A stretch of 64,000 nt of DNA from Parvimonas sp000223315 (GCA_050262155.1 CP189843.1:1302001-1366000); one strand, 5' to 3'; shown: positions 47,449 to 57,542, numbered from the stretch's first letter. The notes: generated from the letters alone by a model not told the origin. A program made the numbers and translations.

Positions 47449-48360
47449 TTACCTGACACCTCTTGTCATATTATATATTCTAGACATTTTATTTATCATA
47501 TCTCTAATATTATTTCTAATTTCTATCGGCTCTAAAACTTCTACGGATTCTCCAAAAGAAAAAATATAATTATAAAGATTATAATCATTTGGTAGCTCTA
47601 TTTCTGCATATAAATTACCTTCTTCATCTTCTTTAATATCTCCCATTTCATCATAAACTCTAAAAGCCACTTTCCTGTCAAATTTTAACTTAACATAGAC
47701 AGTATCCTTATACTCCATTTTTTTTATTAGAACAACATCTTCATAACTATCTTCAAAATTTTCATCAAGAATTTTTAAATCCCTAATCCTTGATAATTTA
47801 AAATATCGAAATTCGTTTCGAAGTAAACAAAAGGTATAAACATACCAATCCCAACCCTTAAATAAGAGTCTAATCGGCTTTACTTCTCTACTTGTCTCTT
47901 TTTCATTGCTTGAAAAATATGTAAAGCTAATAATATTTTTATTTATAATTGCTGATTTTATATCATTAAACAATTCGTCATATTCATTACCCCTTTGCCA
48001 ATTTGTAAAATCAACTTCAATCCAATTTGTATTTTTAATTTTGAAAAAGGCAGACAATTTTGTTAAAAGCTCATTTTCATATTGTTTATTTATTCCCTCT
48101 AAACCTTTTAATGCAACTAAAATCTGTTCCTGCTCTTTTTCAGAAAGCAAAGATTTTTTTAATACAAAATCATCTGCTATCTCTATTCCTCCACCTTTTC
48201 CCTGTGTGGCATAAATCGGGATTCCAGCAGAGCTAATCACATCAATATCTCGATATATTGTCCTCACTGATACTTCAAATTTTTCAGAAAGTTCATTTGC
48301 TGTAACTTTTCCCTTTTCCAAAACATAATATAATATTCTAAATAATCTACTATCTCTCAT
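47449..48360 (-). CDS. YafY-type WYL-domain transcriptional regulator
   Basis: 303 aa. N-terminal HTH_11 (VTANELSEKFEVSVRTIYRD, then IDVISSAGIPIYA) and a WYL domain (about 140-215, RLLFKGWDWYVYTFCLLRNE) followed by a WCX C-terminal extension. WYL proteins sense nucleic acid or nucleotide ligands and often repress stress or defence genes. Its own promoter has TGACA-N5-TGTCA across the -35/spacer, and the same element occurs within its last codons, ahead of the ClbS-like gene. Autoregulation plus control of the next gene is inferred from this. Confidence 0.9.
   Translation of the reverse strand: MRDSRLFRILYYVLEKGKVTANELSEKFEVSVRTIYRDIDVISSAGIPIYATQGKGGGIEIADDFVLKKSLLSEKEQEQILVALKGLEGINKQYENELLTKLSAFFKIKNTNWIEVDFTNWQRGNEYDELFNDIKSAIINKNIISFTYFSSNEKETSREVKPIRLLFKGWDWYVYTFCLLRNEFRYFKLSRIRDLKILDENFEDSYEDVVLIKKMEYKDTVYVKLKFDRKVAFRVYDEMGDIKEDEEGNLYAEIELPNDYNLYNYIFSFGESVEVLEPIEIRNNIRDMINKMSRIYNMTRGVR
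47451..47475. promoter_or_regulatory. Operator copy B, ahead of the ClbS-like gene
   Basis: ACCTGACA-CCTCT-TGTCATATTATA overlaps the last codons of the WYL gene. It differs from copy A (48393-48417) only in three of the five central bases. A minus-strand TATAAT at 47441-47436 lies just downstream. Confidence 0.6.
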
Positions 48361-48381
48361 TTCTTAACATCACCTATGTCT

Positions 48382-48411
48382 ATTATATCACAACCTGACA
48401 TTTTTTGTCAT
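48382..48411 (-). promoter_or_regulatory. Promoter of the WYL regulator gene
   Basis: ATGACA (48411-48406), 18-nt spacer, TATAAT (48387-48382) on the minus strand, just ahead of the start at 48360. Confidence 0.6.
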
Positions 48412-48417
48412 ATTATA
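48393..48417. promoter_or_regulatory. Operator copy A, in the WYL promoter
   Basis: ACCTGACA-TTTTT-TGTCATATTATA; the TGACA/TGTCA dyad (48396-48410) covers the -35 box and part of the spacer, the position expected for a repressor. Confidence 0.6.
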
Positions 48418-48429
48418 AAATTTCAAAGA

Positions 48430-48460
48430 CAAAAAAACAGTAAACTTTTTTGGTTTACTG
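48430..48460 (-). terminator. Terminator of the transglutaminase-like gene
   Basis: CAGTAAAC / GTTTACTG stem (48438-48460) followed on the minus strand by TTTTTTT. Confidence 0.8.
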
Positions 48461-48504
48461 TCCCTGTATTAGTTATATTTAGTTATTGTTGTGACAACCG
48501 GGAT

Positions 48505-49203
48505 TTAGGAATTTCTTATGTTCTTTACATTCCAATTCATCAAATGTCTTCCCAAATGTCTGTATAAAAAAGTCTTGATGCCTGATAATTCCTGATGATG
48601 ATTTTTCAATAATTCATCCGGAGAATCATATACTCCAAAATCCTTAGTTATTCTCTCGCTTTGTATATATGTGTTGTTTCTGTCAAAATCAATTATTGGA
48701 TGCTGAAAATCCTTTACCGCAACACCATATCCACAAAAAAATCCTGTGCAGTTTGCAAATCGTTTCTGCAACTTGTATAAATATTTTTTATCCAGTATAA
48801 AAGCCTCCAGTTCATACCATTTATCTTCAAAATACACTTCAACCCAACTGTGAAATATATTCTTTGGTGCATTTTTATAAACAAATCCACTCATTGCACC
48901 TTTTTGTAGTTGTTTATCTATGGTAAATCCATGAATTCTGCAAGGAATTTCGCATGCACGAAGCAATGCCATAAAAAGAGTTCCTTTTGTATTGCATTGA
49001 CCATATCCATCCTTTAGAACTTTAGAAGCGGAGATGCTATCATCCACATTGTACCCAAATGCTATCTCATCTCTTACGAAATTATAAATAGCTTTAAGAC
49101 AGTCAAATTTATTTTTTTCTTTCCAACATTTCATCTCTATTAACTTTTGAATACTCGGATTTGAAAAATCCAGCATTTTAGTTTCTTTCAAGTATTGATT
49201 CAT
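48505..49203 (-). CDS. Transglutaminase-like cysteine hydrolase
   Basis: 232 aa, soluble. The triad cysteine is in DGYGQCNTKGTLFMALLRA, the histidine in IFHSWVEVYFEDKWYELEAF (acidic residue E or D shortly after). This is the bacterial transglutaminase-core fold, usually a peptidase or amidase. No signal peptide, so it probably acts in the cytoplasm. The ATG at 49203 is preferred to the GTG at 49218 because AAGGA sits 7 nt before it. Neighbours give no firm role. Confidence 0.82.
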   Translation of the reverse strand: MNQYLKETKMLDFSNPSIQKLIEMKCWKEKNKFDCLKAIYNFVRDEIAFGYNVDDSISASKVLKDGYGQCNTKGTLFMALLRACEIPCRIHGFTIDKQLQKGAMSGFVYKNAPKNIFHSWVEVYFEDKWYELEAFILDKKYLYKLQKRFANCTGFFCGYGVAVKDFQHPIIDFDRNNTYIQSERITKDFGVYDSPDELLKNHHQELSGIKTFLYRHLGRHLMNWNVKNIRNS

Positions 49204-49337
49204 TTTAGTTTCCTTCACAAACTTTTTATTTTATCTCTTTTTTGCCTTATACTATTCCATTTTTAAGATATGTTTCTATATCAGCTTTGTAATACTTGAC
49301 AGTTTCCTATAAAGTTTAAAAACCCATCGACAATTTT

Positions 49338-49805
49338 TTAAATTTCTCTTACCATTTCTTTTGGAAAAAGATCAAAAAGTTTTTCCATAAATAATTCTAA
49401 GTCTTCTATATCATTACTTTTTACAATAATTTTGCTATTATCATTACATTTAAAAATGTAACCAAAATATTTACCCTTTACAAAAAGTGAGTTTATCAGC
49501 ATTGGCTCTATCTCATATATATCAGAAAAAAATAATTTCTTTTCTTTATTATTTCTTTTGAATATAATGCCATTTTCGAAAAGAACAATCTCAGTCCATA
49601 AATCAAATTCTGTTGGTAATATAAACTTTCTACTACTTTTTGCTATAAACAGCTCTTTCCCAAGAGTTTCAGAATTTAAGTTATTATCATCATTTAAATT
49701 TAACCTTTTTAAATTATATTTTTTTGCTCTTAGTGGATTAAACATTAAATATAAAAATACAAATCCTAATAATACTAATATTCCTAAAATAATAAACTTA
49801 TCCAT
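49338..49805 (-). CDS. Hypothetical protein with one N-terminal membrane helix
   Basis: 155 aa. A helix at residues 3-22 (FIILGILVLLGFVFLYLMF) is followed by a soluble part rich in beta-prone stretches (KFILPTEFDLWTEIVLFENG; KLFFSDIYEIEPMLIN) and an end LFPKEMVREI. The layout recalls PH-like membrane proteins but I recognise no family. It begins 10 nt after the methyltransferase gene and is probably co-transcribed with it. Confidence 0.6.
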   Translation of the reverse strand: MDKFIILGILVLLGFVFLYLMFNPLRAKKYNLKRLNLNDDNNLNSETLGKELFIAKSSRKFILPTEFDLWTEIVLFENGIIFKRNNKEKKLFFSDIYEIEPMLINSLFVKGKYFGYIFKCNDNSKIIVKSNDIEDLELFMEKLFDLFPKEMVREI

Positions 49806-49815
49806 AAATCCCCCA

Positions 49816-50616
49816 TTAATTTAACTTCAAATGAATAACCTTTGTCCTATTCCATTTATCTGAAAAATACATAAATATTTTAGTTATTAATTTTGCATTT
49901 GAACAAATTTTTAATGCTTTTTCATAGAATCCTTGAACTTCAATTAATTTTGTTCCGGTAATATCTGCAAATTCATTCACATTGTCAATACTAAAATACA
50001 TTTGTGCATTTACATTTCCCGTTTTCTTAACATATTTATTCGCAACTTCCAGCCCTTTAGAATTTGTTGCATCAAACACCAATTCTCCTTTAGGAAAAAT
50101 ATACTTCATTTTTTTTATCATATCTACAATTTTATCTTTATAAAAATATTGATAAACACCTGAAACAGCAATCATGGTTGGTAAATTAGTATCTATTTCT
50201 TTTATCCATTCAAGAGTAAACATATCTCCGGATATCAGTTTTTCATTTTCTGAATTTCCAAGCACTCTTTTTCTAATATCTATAACATCAGGTAAATCCA
50301 CTTGATAAAAATTAGCCTCTTTATTATTAATGCGGTTATAGGCAGTCTCTAAACCTGCACCTAAAAATACAATATTACAATTCTTGTTTTCCTCAAGAAA
50401 CTTTATTATCTTTTTATCTATTACATCTTGTCTGCATACACTTGCCATATGAAAATATTCACTGGCATTTTTTTCAATAAGATTTGTAGGAATATACTGC
50501 TTTAATGACAAGGCTTTTTTATCATAGAAAAATTCCGGAAAATTCTCAGATACATATATTCTTGCAACAAGAGGAATATATAAAGTATCTTCTACACCGC
50601 TTAGTAAATTATCCAT
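49816..50616 (-). CDS. Class I SAM methyltransferase (LCM/TcmP-like O-methyltransferase)
   Basis: 266 aa. VFLGAGLETAYNR is the SAM-binding glycine-rich motif; QVDLPDVIDIRKRVL carries the acidic residue contacting ribose; SGVYQYF and ELVFDATN are further strands. It belongs to the leucine carboxyl methyltransferase/TcmP group, often linked to polyketide-like or unknown small molecules. The ATG at 50616 is preferred since AGGAGG lies 7 nt upstream; the ATG at 50622 is only 1 nt from that site. Confidence 0.82.
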   Translation of the reverse strand: MDNLLSGVEDTLYIPLVARIYVSENFPEFFYDKKALSLKQYIPTNLIEKNASEYFHMASVCRQDVIDKKIIKFLEENKNCNIVFLGAGLETAYNRINNKEANFYQVDLPDVIDIRKRVLGNSENEKLISGDMFTLEWIKEIDTNLPTMIAVSGVYQYFYKDKIVDMIKKMKYIFPKGELVFDATNSKGLEVANKYVKKTGNVNAQMYFSIDNVNEFADITGTKLIEVQGFYEKALKICSNAKLITKIFMYFSDKWNRTKVIHLKLN

Positions 50617-50762
50617 ACTCATACCTCCTTTTAAATTATAATCCTTTACTATATTTTACTATAATTTGATATTATCTTTCAAGTATAATTGAACAATCTC
50701 ACTCATAGTCAAAACATCAATAAAGATTTAATTGCAAAGCGATATAATTGATTTTTTATACA

Positions 50763-50793
50763 AAAAAGGAGAACATCTTAAAAGATGTCCTCC
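50763..50793 (-). terminator. Terminator of the copy 2 Cna_B gene
   Basis: Same GGAGGACATCTT / AAGATGTTCTCC hairpin as behind copy 1 at 9.8 kb, with T run on the minus strand. Confidence 0.9.
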
Positions 50794-50852
50794 AATTAAC
50801 AACAATCTATGCTGTATTTTTTATCTCTTCTTATTTAAAAGTTTTTGAAATC

Positions 50853-53800
50853 TTATATTTCTTCTTTTCTCTTTCTTCTAAATACTGAGAATAAAGCTGT
50901 TCCTGATAATCCCAATAATACTGTGTATAGTGCTGAATTACTTCCTGCTCCTGTCTTTGGTATTCTTGGTTTTGGTGTTCTTACATTTGTTACTACAAAT
51001 CCTTCTTTTGCATTTCCTGTTATTACACTCTTATATCCATTTCCTACCGCTTTTTCCTTAACTGTATATACTATTTTCTTTCCGTCTTTATATTCGTCAA
51101 GGTCTGTGAAACTTCCTGTCCAGTTGTTTTCTTTTGTTAATACAACTTTCTTTCCTGTTTCTTTTCCATCTGCTAGTAATTCTATTGTTACACTATCAGG
51201 TCTCTTCTTATCTTGGTCATTATTATCTTTCCAAGCCTTTGTTACTTGTACTGATGTCTTTCCCGGTGTGTATTTGTTCTTAACATTGTATCCTTCTACT
51301 TCTGTTGTATAACCTTCTACCTTTTCTTCTACGATTGTGTAGTTGATTAATTCTCCATTTTCATATTTGTCAAGATTTTCAAATTTCCACTTCCAGCCAT
51401 CTTTTTCCGTAACTTTCTTTGTAGCTACTTTTGTTCCGTTCTTTAATAGATTTACTGTTATTTCTGTTGGTCTCTTTCCGTCTTGGTTATTTGCGTCATC
51501 CCAAGTCTTACTTCCTTCTACAAATGTCTTTTCAGGTTCTCTTGTATTTGTTACTGTAAAGTTATTTTCTCCTGTTTTTGTTACTACACTTGTATATCCG
51601 TTTCCAACATTTTCTTCTCTTACAGTATATTCTATTTTCTTTCCGTCTTTGTATTCGTCAAGGTCTGTGAAACTTCCTGTCCAGTTATTATCTTTTGTTA
51701 ATGTTACTGTCTTATCTGTTGGTTGTCCGTCAGCTATCAATCTAACTGTTACTATTCCAGGTCTTACTCCGTCTTGGTTATTATTATCTTTCCAAGCTTT
51801 TGTTACTTGTACTGATGTCTTTCCAGGTGTATGTGTATTTACAACATCGTTTCCTTTTACTTCTGTTGTATATTCTTCTACTTTTTCTTCAGTAATTGTA
51901 TAGTTGATTAATTGTCCGGCTTCAAATTTATCAAGATTTTCAAATTTCCATTTCCAACTGTCTTTTTCTGTTACTGTCTTTGTTTCTACTACAGTTCCAT
52001 TCTTTAACAGATTAATCTTTATTTCTTTCGGTCTCTTTCCGTCTTGGTTATTTGCATCTTCCCAAGTCTTACTTCCTTCTACAAATGTCTTTTCAGGTTC
52101 TCTTGTATTTGTTACTGTAAAGCCGTCTTTAGCACTTCCTGTAACTTTACTATCATATCCGTTTTCAACAGCTTCTTCTTTTACAGTATATTCTATTTTC
52201 TTTCCGGCTTTATATTCGTCAAGGTCTGTGAAACTTCCTGTCCAGTTATTTGCTTCTGTTAAAGTAAGAGTCTTATCTGTTGGTTGTCCGTCGGCTATCA
52301 ATCTGATTGTTACACTTGCAGGTCTTACTCCGTCTTGGTTATTCTTATCTTCCCAAGCTTTTGTTACTTGTACTGATGTCTTTCCTGGTGTGTATGAATT
52401 CTTAACATTATGTCCTGTTACTACTGTTGTATAACCTTCTACTTGTTCTTCTGTAATTGTGTAGTTGATTACTTCTCCCTTTTCATACTTGTCAAGATCT
52501 TCAAATTTCCATTTCCAGCCATCTTTTTCTGTAACTGTCTTTGTAGCTATTTTAGTTCCATTCTTTAACAGATTAATCTTTATTTCTTTCGGTCTCTTTC
52601 CGTCTTGGTTTTCTTTATCATCCCAAGTCTTACTTCCTTCTACAAATGTCTTTTCAGGTTCTCTTGTATTTGTTACTGTAAAGCCTTCTTTTGCACTTCC
52701 TGTAACTTTACTTTCGTATCCGTTTCCTACAGTTTCTTCCTTAACTGTATAAACTATTTTCTTTCCGCCTTTATATTCGTCAAGGTCTGTGAAACTTCCT
52801 GTCCAGTTATTTGCTTCTGTTAAAGTAAGAGTCTTATCTGTTGGTTGTCCGTCGGCTATCAATCTGATTGTTACACTTGCAGGTCTTACTCCGTCTTGGT
52901 TATTCTTATCTTCCCAAGCCTTTGTTACTTGTACTGATGTCTTTCCGGGTGTGTATGAGTTCTTAACATTATATCCTGTTACTTCAGTTGTGTAATCTTT
53001 TACTTGTTCTTCTGAAATTGTGTATTTGATTTCTTGTCCCTTTTCATACTTGTCAAGATTTTCAAATTTCCACTTCCATCCGTCTTTTTCTGTAACTGTC
53101 TTTGTAGCTATTTTAGTTCCATTCTTTAACAGATTAATCTTTATTTCTTTTGGTCTCTTTCCGTCTTGGTTTTCTTTATCATCCCAAGTCTTTTTACCTT
53201 CTACATTTACTTTTTCAGTTTGTCTTGTATTAATTACCTTAAATCCATCTTCCGGACTTCCTATAACATTACTATTATATCCGTTTCCAACAGTTTCTTC
53301 CTTAACTGTATAAACTATTTTCGTTCCGTCTTTATATTCGTCAAGGTCTGTGAAACTTCCTGTCCAGTTATTTGCTTCTGTTAATGTTAATGTCTTGCCA
53401 GGTACTTCTACTCCGTCAGCTAATAACTTGATAGTTACACTTGCAGGTCTCTTTCCGTCTTGGTTATCTTTATCTTCCCAAGCCTTTGTTACTTTTATAC
53501 TTACCTTTCCAGGTGTATATGAGTTCTTAACATTATATCCTGTTACTACTGTTGTATAACCTTCTACTTGTCCTTCTGAAATTGTGTATTTGATTTCTTG
53601 TCCCTTTTCATACTTGTCAAGATTTTCAAATTTCCACTTCCATCCGTCTTTTTCTGTAACTGTCTTTGTTTCTAATACTTTTCCGTTCTTTAACAGATTA
53701 ATCTTTATTTCTTTTGGTCTCTTTCCGTCTTGGTTTTCTTTATCATCCCAAGTCTTTTTACCTTCTACTTCTGTCTTTTCAGGTTCTCTTTTATTAACTA

Positions 53801-56800
53801 CATTGAATTCAGTTTCTGAAGTTTGTGTGATAAAACCTGCATATCCGTTTCCAATATCTTCTTCTTCAATTGAATAATCAATCTTTTGTCCGTCTTTGTA
53901 TTCATCAAGATTGTCAAAAGTTCCCTTCCAACCATTTTCTTTTGTTAAAGTAATAGTTTTATTAGTTGGTTGTCCGTTTGCAAATAACTTAATTGTTACA
54001 CTTGCAGGTCTCTTTCCGTCTTGGTTATCTTTATCTTCCCAAGCCTTTGTTACTTTTATACTTACCTTTCCAGGTGTATATGAATTCTTGATATTAGTTC
54101 CATCTATAGTTTTTTTATAGCCTGTTACTTCTTCTTCATCTATAGTGTAAGTTATTAGTTTACCTTTTTCATATTTTGGTAAATTCTTGAATTCATATGT
54201 CCACTTATCATCTGCACCTTTTGTAACTTCTTTTGTTTCTACAACTTCAGGATCTTTATCTCCAACTTTTTTAATTAATTTAACTTTAATTGATGTTGGT
54301 CTCTTTCCGTCTTGGTTATTTGCATCTTCCCAAGTCTTTTCTCCTGAGATATCTACTGTTTCCGGCGTATGTTTATTTGTCAAATTGTAGTCCGGTCCGT
54401 TTGTTGTTCTTGATGGAACTTTATCATAACCGTCTACTTTTTCTTCATCTATACTATATTCGATTGGTTTTCCACCTTCATATAATGGTAAGTCTGCAAA
54501 CTCATATTTCCATTTGCCATCAGTATCCGGTGTAACATCTTTTCGTATTACTTCACTTGTTTTTCCATCTACCGTTTTCTTCAAGATTACAGTTATTTTT
54601 TCAGGTCTCTTTCCATCTTGGTTATCATTGTCATCCCAAGTCTTTTCTCCTGATACTTTTGTTTTTCCAGGTGTATATGAATTCTTGATATTAGTTCCAT
54701 TTACACTTTTTGTATAGCCTGTTACTTCTTCTTCATCTATAGTGTATTTGATTTCTTTACCATTTTCATATTTTGGTAAATTCTTGAATTCATATGTCCA
54801 CTTCTTATCAGGACCTTCTTTAACTTCTTTTCTTTGTACCTCTACAGGCTGTCCGTTTTCAACTTGTTTGATTAATTTAACTGTAATTGATGTTGGACGC
54901 TTTCCGTCTTGGTTGTTTGCATCATCCCAAGTTTTTTCACCTTTTACATCTATTGTCTCAGGTGTATGAGTATTAGTAAGATTATAACCGGATAATGCTC
55001 CTACATAACCTGCTACAGCTTCTTCTTCTATAGAATAAGTGATTTCTGTACCTTTTTCATATTTTGGTAAATTCTTGAATTCATAAGTCCACTTTTTGTC
55101 AGCACCTTCTCTGACTTCTTGTGTTTGTGCAACTACAGCTTCTGCATTTCCAACTTTTTTCATTAACTTAACAGTTATTTTTTCAGGTCTCTTTCCATCT
55201 TGGTTGTTATTATCATTCCAAGTCTTTTCACCTTTTACATCTACTGTCTCCGGTTTATGTGAATTCTTAATGTTGTTGCCTGTTATAGATTTGTCATAAC
55301 CCGGTACATCTTCTTCATCTATAGTGTAAGTGATTTTTTTACCATTTTCATATTTTGGTAAATTTTTAAATTCATATGTCCACTTCTTATCAGGACCTTC
55401 TTTAACTTCTACTGTTTTTTCAACTACAGGATTTGCATCTCCAACTTTTTTCATTAACCTAACTTTTATTGTTGTTGGACGCTTTCCGTCTTGGTTGTCG
55501 TTATCATCCCAAGTCTTTTCTCCTGAGATATCTACAGTCTCCGGTTTATGTGTATTCTTAATGTTATTTCCTGTTATAGATTTGTCATAACCCGGTACAG
55601 CTTCTTCATCTATAGAATATGTGATTTCTTTACCATTTTCATATTTTGGTAAATCCTTAAATTCATATTTCCATTTATCATCTGCACCTTTTGTGACTTC
55701 TTGTCTTTGTGCTTCTACAGGTTCTGCATTACCAACTTTTTTCATTAACTTAACAGTTATTTTTGTTGGTCTCTTTCCGTCTTGGTTATTTGCATCATCC
55801 CAAGTCTTTTCCCCTAAAATATTTACTTTTTCAGGTTCTCGCGTATTTGTTACTTTGAACCCGTTTTCAGCTGAACCTGAAATAACACTAGTATAACCTT
55901 CTCCAACTGAAAGTTCCTTTATTGTGTATTTTATTTTCTTTCCGTCTTTGTATTCATCAAGATTGTCAAAACTACCCTTCCAGCCTTCTGATGCTTTTAA
56001 AGTAAGTTGTTTATCTGTTTCTTTATCATCTGCAAGTAACTTAACTGTTATTTCTTTTGGCCTTTTACCATCTTGGTCGTTTGCATCTTGCCAAGCTTTC
56101 TCAACATTAATTTTTACTTTTGATCTTTTATTCTTAACTGTATAGAATAGAGCTTCTCCTCCAACTATAGTTAAATCATACTCTTTTCCGTCAGGAATAT
56201 AACCTGTAGGAGCTCCTATTTCTTTAATCTTATACTTACCGGGATCAAGTTTTGGAGAAACAGCTTCACCGTTAGCATCTGTAGTCAATTCAAAACTTGA
56301 ACCGTCAGCAACTTTTGTAATTTTAAATTTCGCATTAGCTAATTTTTTTGTGTTATCTTCTTCATCAATTTTAATAATTTTGATTTTTTGATTTAAGTCA
56401 CCTTGACCGCCACCACCGGCTTGTGCACTTAAAAAGTAACTGCTAGATGAACTACTCTCTTGAGTGCTTGTAAAACTACCTTTATTTTTCAATTTAAGCT
56501 GTGGAATATAAGTAGAATTATAGGTCATAATAAACTGTCTTCCGGATGTATTTCCAACAAGACCACTAAGATTAAATTCAAATTTAGTATCATTATCTAA
56601 AAATTTTATATAATTTTTTAGTTGCTCATAATTATAAGTTTTTATAAACTTCTTAATAGCACCATATTCATCAAACTCTACTTCATTTAAAACAAATGTC
56701 TCTTTCAAATAATGAATTCCCGGAGGAAGATTTCCGGAATCGACAAAGAGCTCATCTTTTACTAACACATTTGAGAAATTTCCTTTTTTATGGTTGATAC

Positions 56801-57449
56801 GAAGAGTCCATTTTGCTTTGTTTACATCACCGGCTACTTTTTCTCCCCATTTAGTAAAAATTTCATTATTAAGTCCCGGTTTCGGTCCTATTGGAACTGT
56901 TATAGTAAAAGGAACCCCACCAATCGATACAGTAATTTGATTATCTTGTCCTGCATTTATATGATGATGTGCAAATGTAGCCTCTAAAAATAAATTTCCC
57001 TTTATATTTTCTCTATTTACTACATAGTCTGTAAAAGTAACTTTTACAGTGCCACCACCCGCTTGTCCGTTTGAATCAACATGTGCTTTAGCAATTACAG
57101 TATTTGTACCAGGTACATAAAGGTTGAAATCTACCGCTGATGCAGGTTCTGTAGGAAATTTAAACTGTTTAGGAAGTTGAATAGTAAAGTAATCCCCTGC
57201 TTTTAATGTCTTCTCATAAACACTTGCATCCCAATCCATTTCCAAACGGAACTTGCTCCAATAACCAAGCGGTTTCCCTGGTGGTATTGTATTACCATCT
57301 TTATCCTTAATTTCAAATCTAGTAATCTTTGTTTGTACACGGTCAACACCTTCTGCGAACAAATTTCCACTACTAAATATTGTTCCAAAAAATATTACAC
57401 AGGCTAAAAATAAGGATAAAGCTCTGTGAATAATTTCTTTTTTTCTCAT
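50853..57449 (-). CDS. Sortase-anchored Cna_B-repeat adhesin, copy 2 (intact)
   Basis: 2198-aa surface protein. Signal peptide (about 1-32), N-terminal adhesive region with collagen-binding-like folds (about 35-345), a Ser-rich joint, a SpaA prealbumin-like domain (about 360-445, KLANAKFKITKVADGSSFEL), then 18 Cna_B units of about 94 aa with K.W.D..NQDGKRP (about 450-2145). It ends at IPKTG (residue 2163), a hydrophobic helix and RRKRKEE. Cna_B units usually form intramolecular isopeptide bonds that stiffen the stalk. AGGAGG precedes the ATG. Repeats alternate between two subtypes (E.KTWDD and TKAWED), giving a 561-bp two-domain period. The 3' third matches the copy 1 gene almost base for base. 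Confidence 0.92.
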   Translation of the reverse strand: MRKKEIIHRALSLFLACVIFFGTIFSSGNLFAEGVDRVQTKITRFEIKDKDGNTIPPGKPLGYWSKFRLEMDWDASVYEKTLKAGDYFTIQLPKQFKFPTEPASAVDFNLYVPGTNTVIAKAHVDSNGQAGGGTVKVTFTDYVVNRENIKGNLFLEATFAHHHINAGQDNQITVSIGGVPFTITVPIGPKPGLNNEIFTKWGEKVAGDVNKAKWTLRINHKKGNFSNVLVKDELFVDSGNLPPGIHYLKETFVLNEVEFDEYGAIKKFIKTYNYEQLKNYIKFLDNDTKFEFNLSGLVGNTSGRQFIMTYNSTYIPQLKLKNKGSFTSTQESSSSSSYFLSAQAGGGGQGDLNQKIKIIKIDEEDNTKKLANAKFKITKVADGSSFELTTDANGEAVSPKLDPGKYKIKEIGAPTGYIPDGKEYDLTIVGGEALFYTVKNKRSKVKINVEKAWQDANDQDGKRPKEITVKLLADDKETDKQLTLKASEGWKGSFDNLDEYKDGKKIKYTIKELSVGEGYTSVISGSAENGFKVTNTREPEKVNILGEKTWDDANNQDGKRPTKITVKLMKKVGNAEPVEAQRQEVTKGADDKWKYEFKDLPKYENGKEITYSIDEEAVPGYDKSITGNNIKNTHKPETVDISGEKTWDDNDNQDGKRPTTIKVRLMKKVGDANPVVEKTVEVKEGPDKKWTYEFKNLPKYENGKKITYTIDEEDVPGYDKSITGNNIKNSHKPETVDVKGEKTWNDNNNQDGKRPEKITVKLMKKVGNAEAVVAQTQEVREGADKKWTYEFKNLPKYEKGTEITYSIEEEAVAGYVGALSGYNLTNTHTPETIDVKGEKTWDDANNQDGKRPTSITVKLIKQVENGQPVEVQRKEVKEGPDKKWTYEFKNLPKYENGKEIKYTIDEEEVTGYTKSVNGTNIKNSYTPGKTKVSGEKTWDDNDNQDGKRPEKITVILKKTVDGKTSEVIRKDVTPDTDGKWKYEFADLPLYEGGKPIEYSIDEEKVDGYDKVPSRTTNGPDYNLTNKHTPETVDISGEKTWEDANNQDGKRPTSIKVKLIKKVGDKDPEVVETKEVTKGADDKWTYEFKNLPKYEKGKLITYTIDEEEVTGYKKTIDGTNIKNSYTPGKVSIKVTKAWEDKDNQDGKRPASVTIKLFANGQPTNKTITLTKENGWKGTFDNLDEYKDGQKIDYSIEEEDIGNGYAGFITQTSETEFNVVNKREPEKTEVEGKKTWDDKENQDGKRPKEIKINLLKNGKVLETKTVTEKDGWKWKFENLDKYEKGQEIKYTISEGQVEGYTTVVTGYNVKNSYTPGKVSIKVTKAWEDKDNQDGKRPASVTIKLLADGVEVPGKTLTLTEANNWTGSFTDLDEYKDGTKIVYTVKEETVGNGYNSNVIGSPEDGFKVINTRQTEKVNVEGKKTWDDKENQDGKRPKEIKINLLKNGTKIATKTVTEKDGWKWKFENLDKYEKGQEIKYTISEEQVKDYTTEVTGYNVKNSYTPGKTSVQVTKAWEDKNNQDGVRPASVTIRLIADGQPTDKTLTLTEANNWTGSFTDLDEYKGGKKIVYTVKEETVGNGYESKVTGSAKEGFTVTNTREPEKTFVEGSKTWDDKENQDGKRPKEIKINLLKNGTKIATKTVTEKDGWKWKFEDLDKYEKGEVINYTITEEQVEGYTTVVTGHNVKNSYTPGKTSVQVTKAWEDKNNQDGVRPASVTIRLIADGQPTDKTLTLTEANNWTGSFTDLDEYKAGKKIEYTVKEEAVENGYDSKVTGSAKDGFTVTNTREPEKTFVEGSKTWEDANNQDGKRPKEIKINLLKNGTVVETKTVTEKDSWKWKFENLDKFEAGQLINYTITEEKVEEYTTEVKGNDVVNTHTPGKTSVQVTKAWKDNNNQDGVRPGIVTVRLIADGQPTDKTVTLTKDNNWTGSFTDLDEYKDGKKIEYTVREENVGNGYTSVVTKTGENNFTVTNTREPEKTFVEGSKTWDDANNQDGKRPTEITVNLLKNGTKVATKKVTEKDGWKWKFENLDKYENGELINYTIVEEKVEGYTTEVEGYNVKNKYTPGKTSVQVTKAWKDNNDQDKKRPDSVTIELLADGKETGKKVVLTKENNWTGSFTDLDEYKDGKKIVYTVKEKAVGNGYKSVITGNAKEGFVVTNVRTPKPRIPKTGAGSNSALYTVLLGLSGTALFSVFRRKRKEEI

Positions 57450-57542
57450 CTGATTTTTCCCTCCTATAAAATTTTGTAAATTTTAAAATTTTTAAAATAT
57501 TTAAAATAATTAAAAACTCAGAAATTTTATTTTTTGTACTTT

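Noticed and set aside
57203..57388. Minus-strand 61-codon frame within the copy 2 Cna_B gene
   Set aside because: Alternative frame of the signal peptide region of the real gene.
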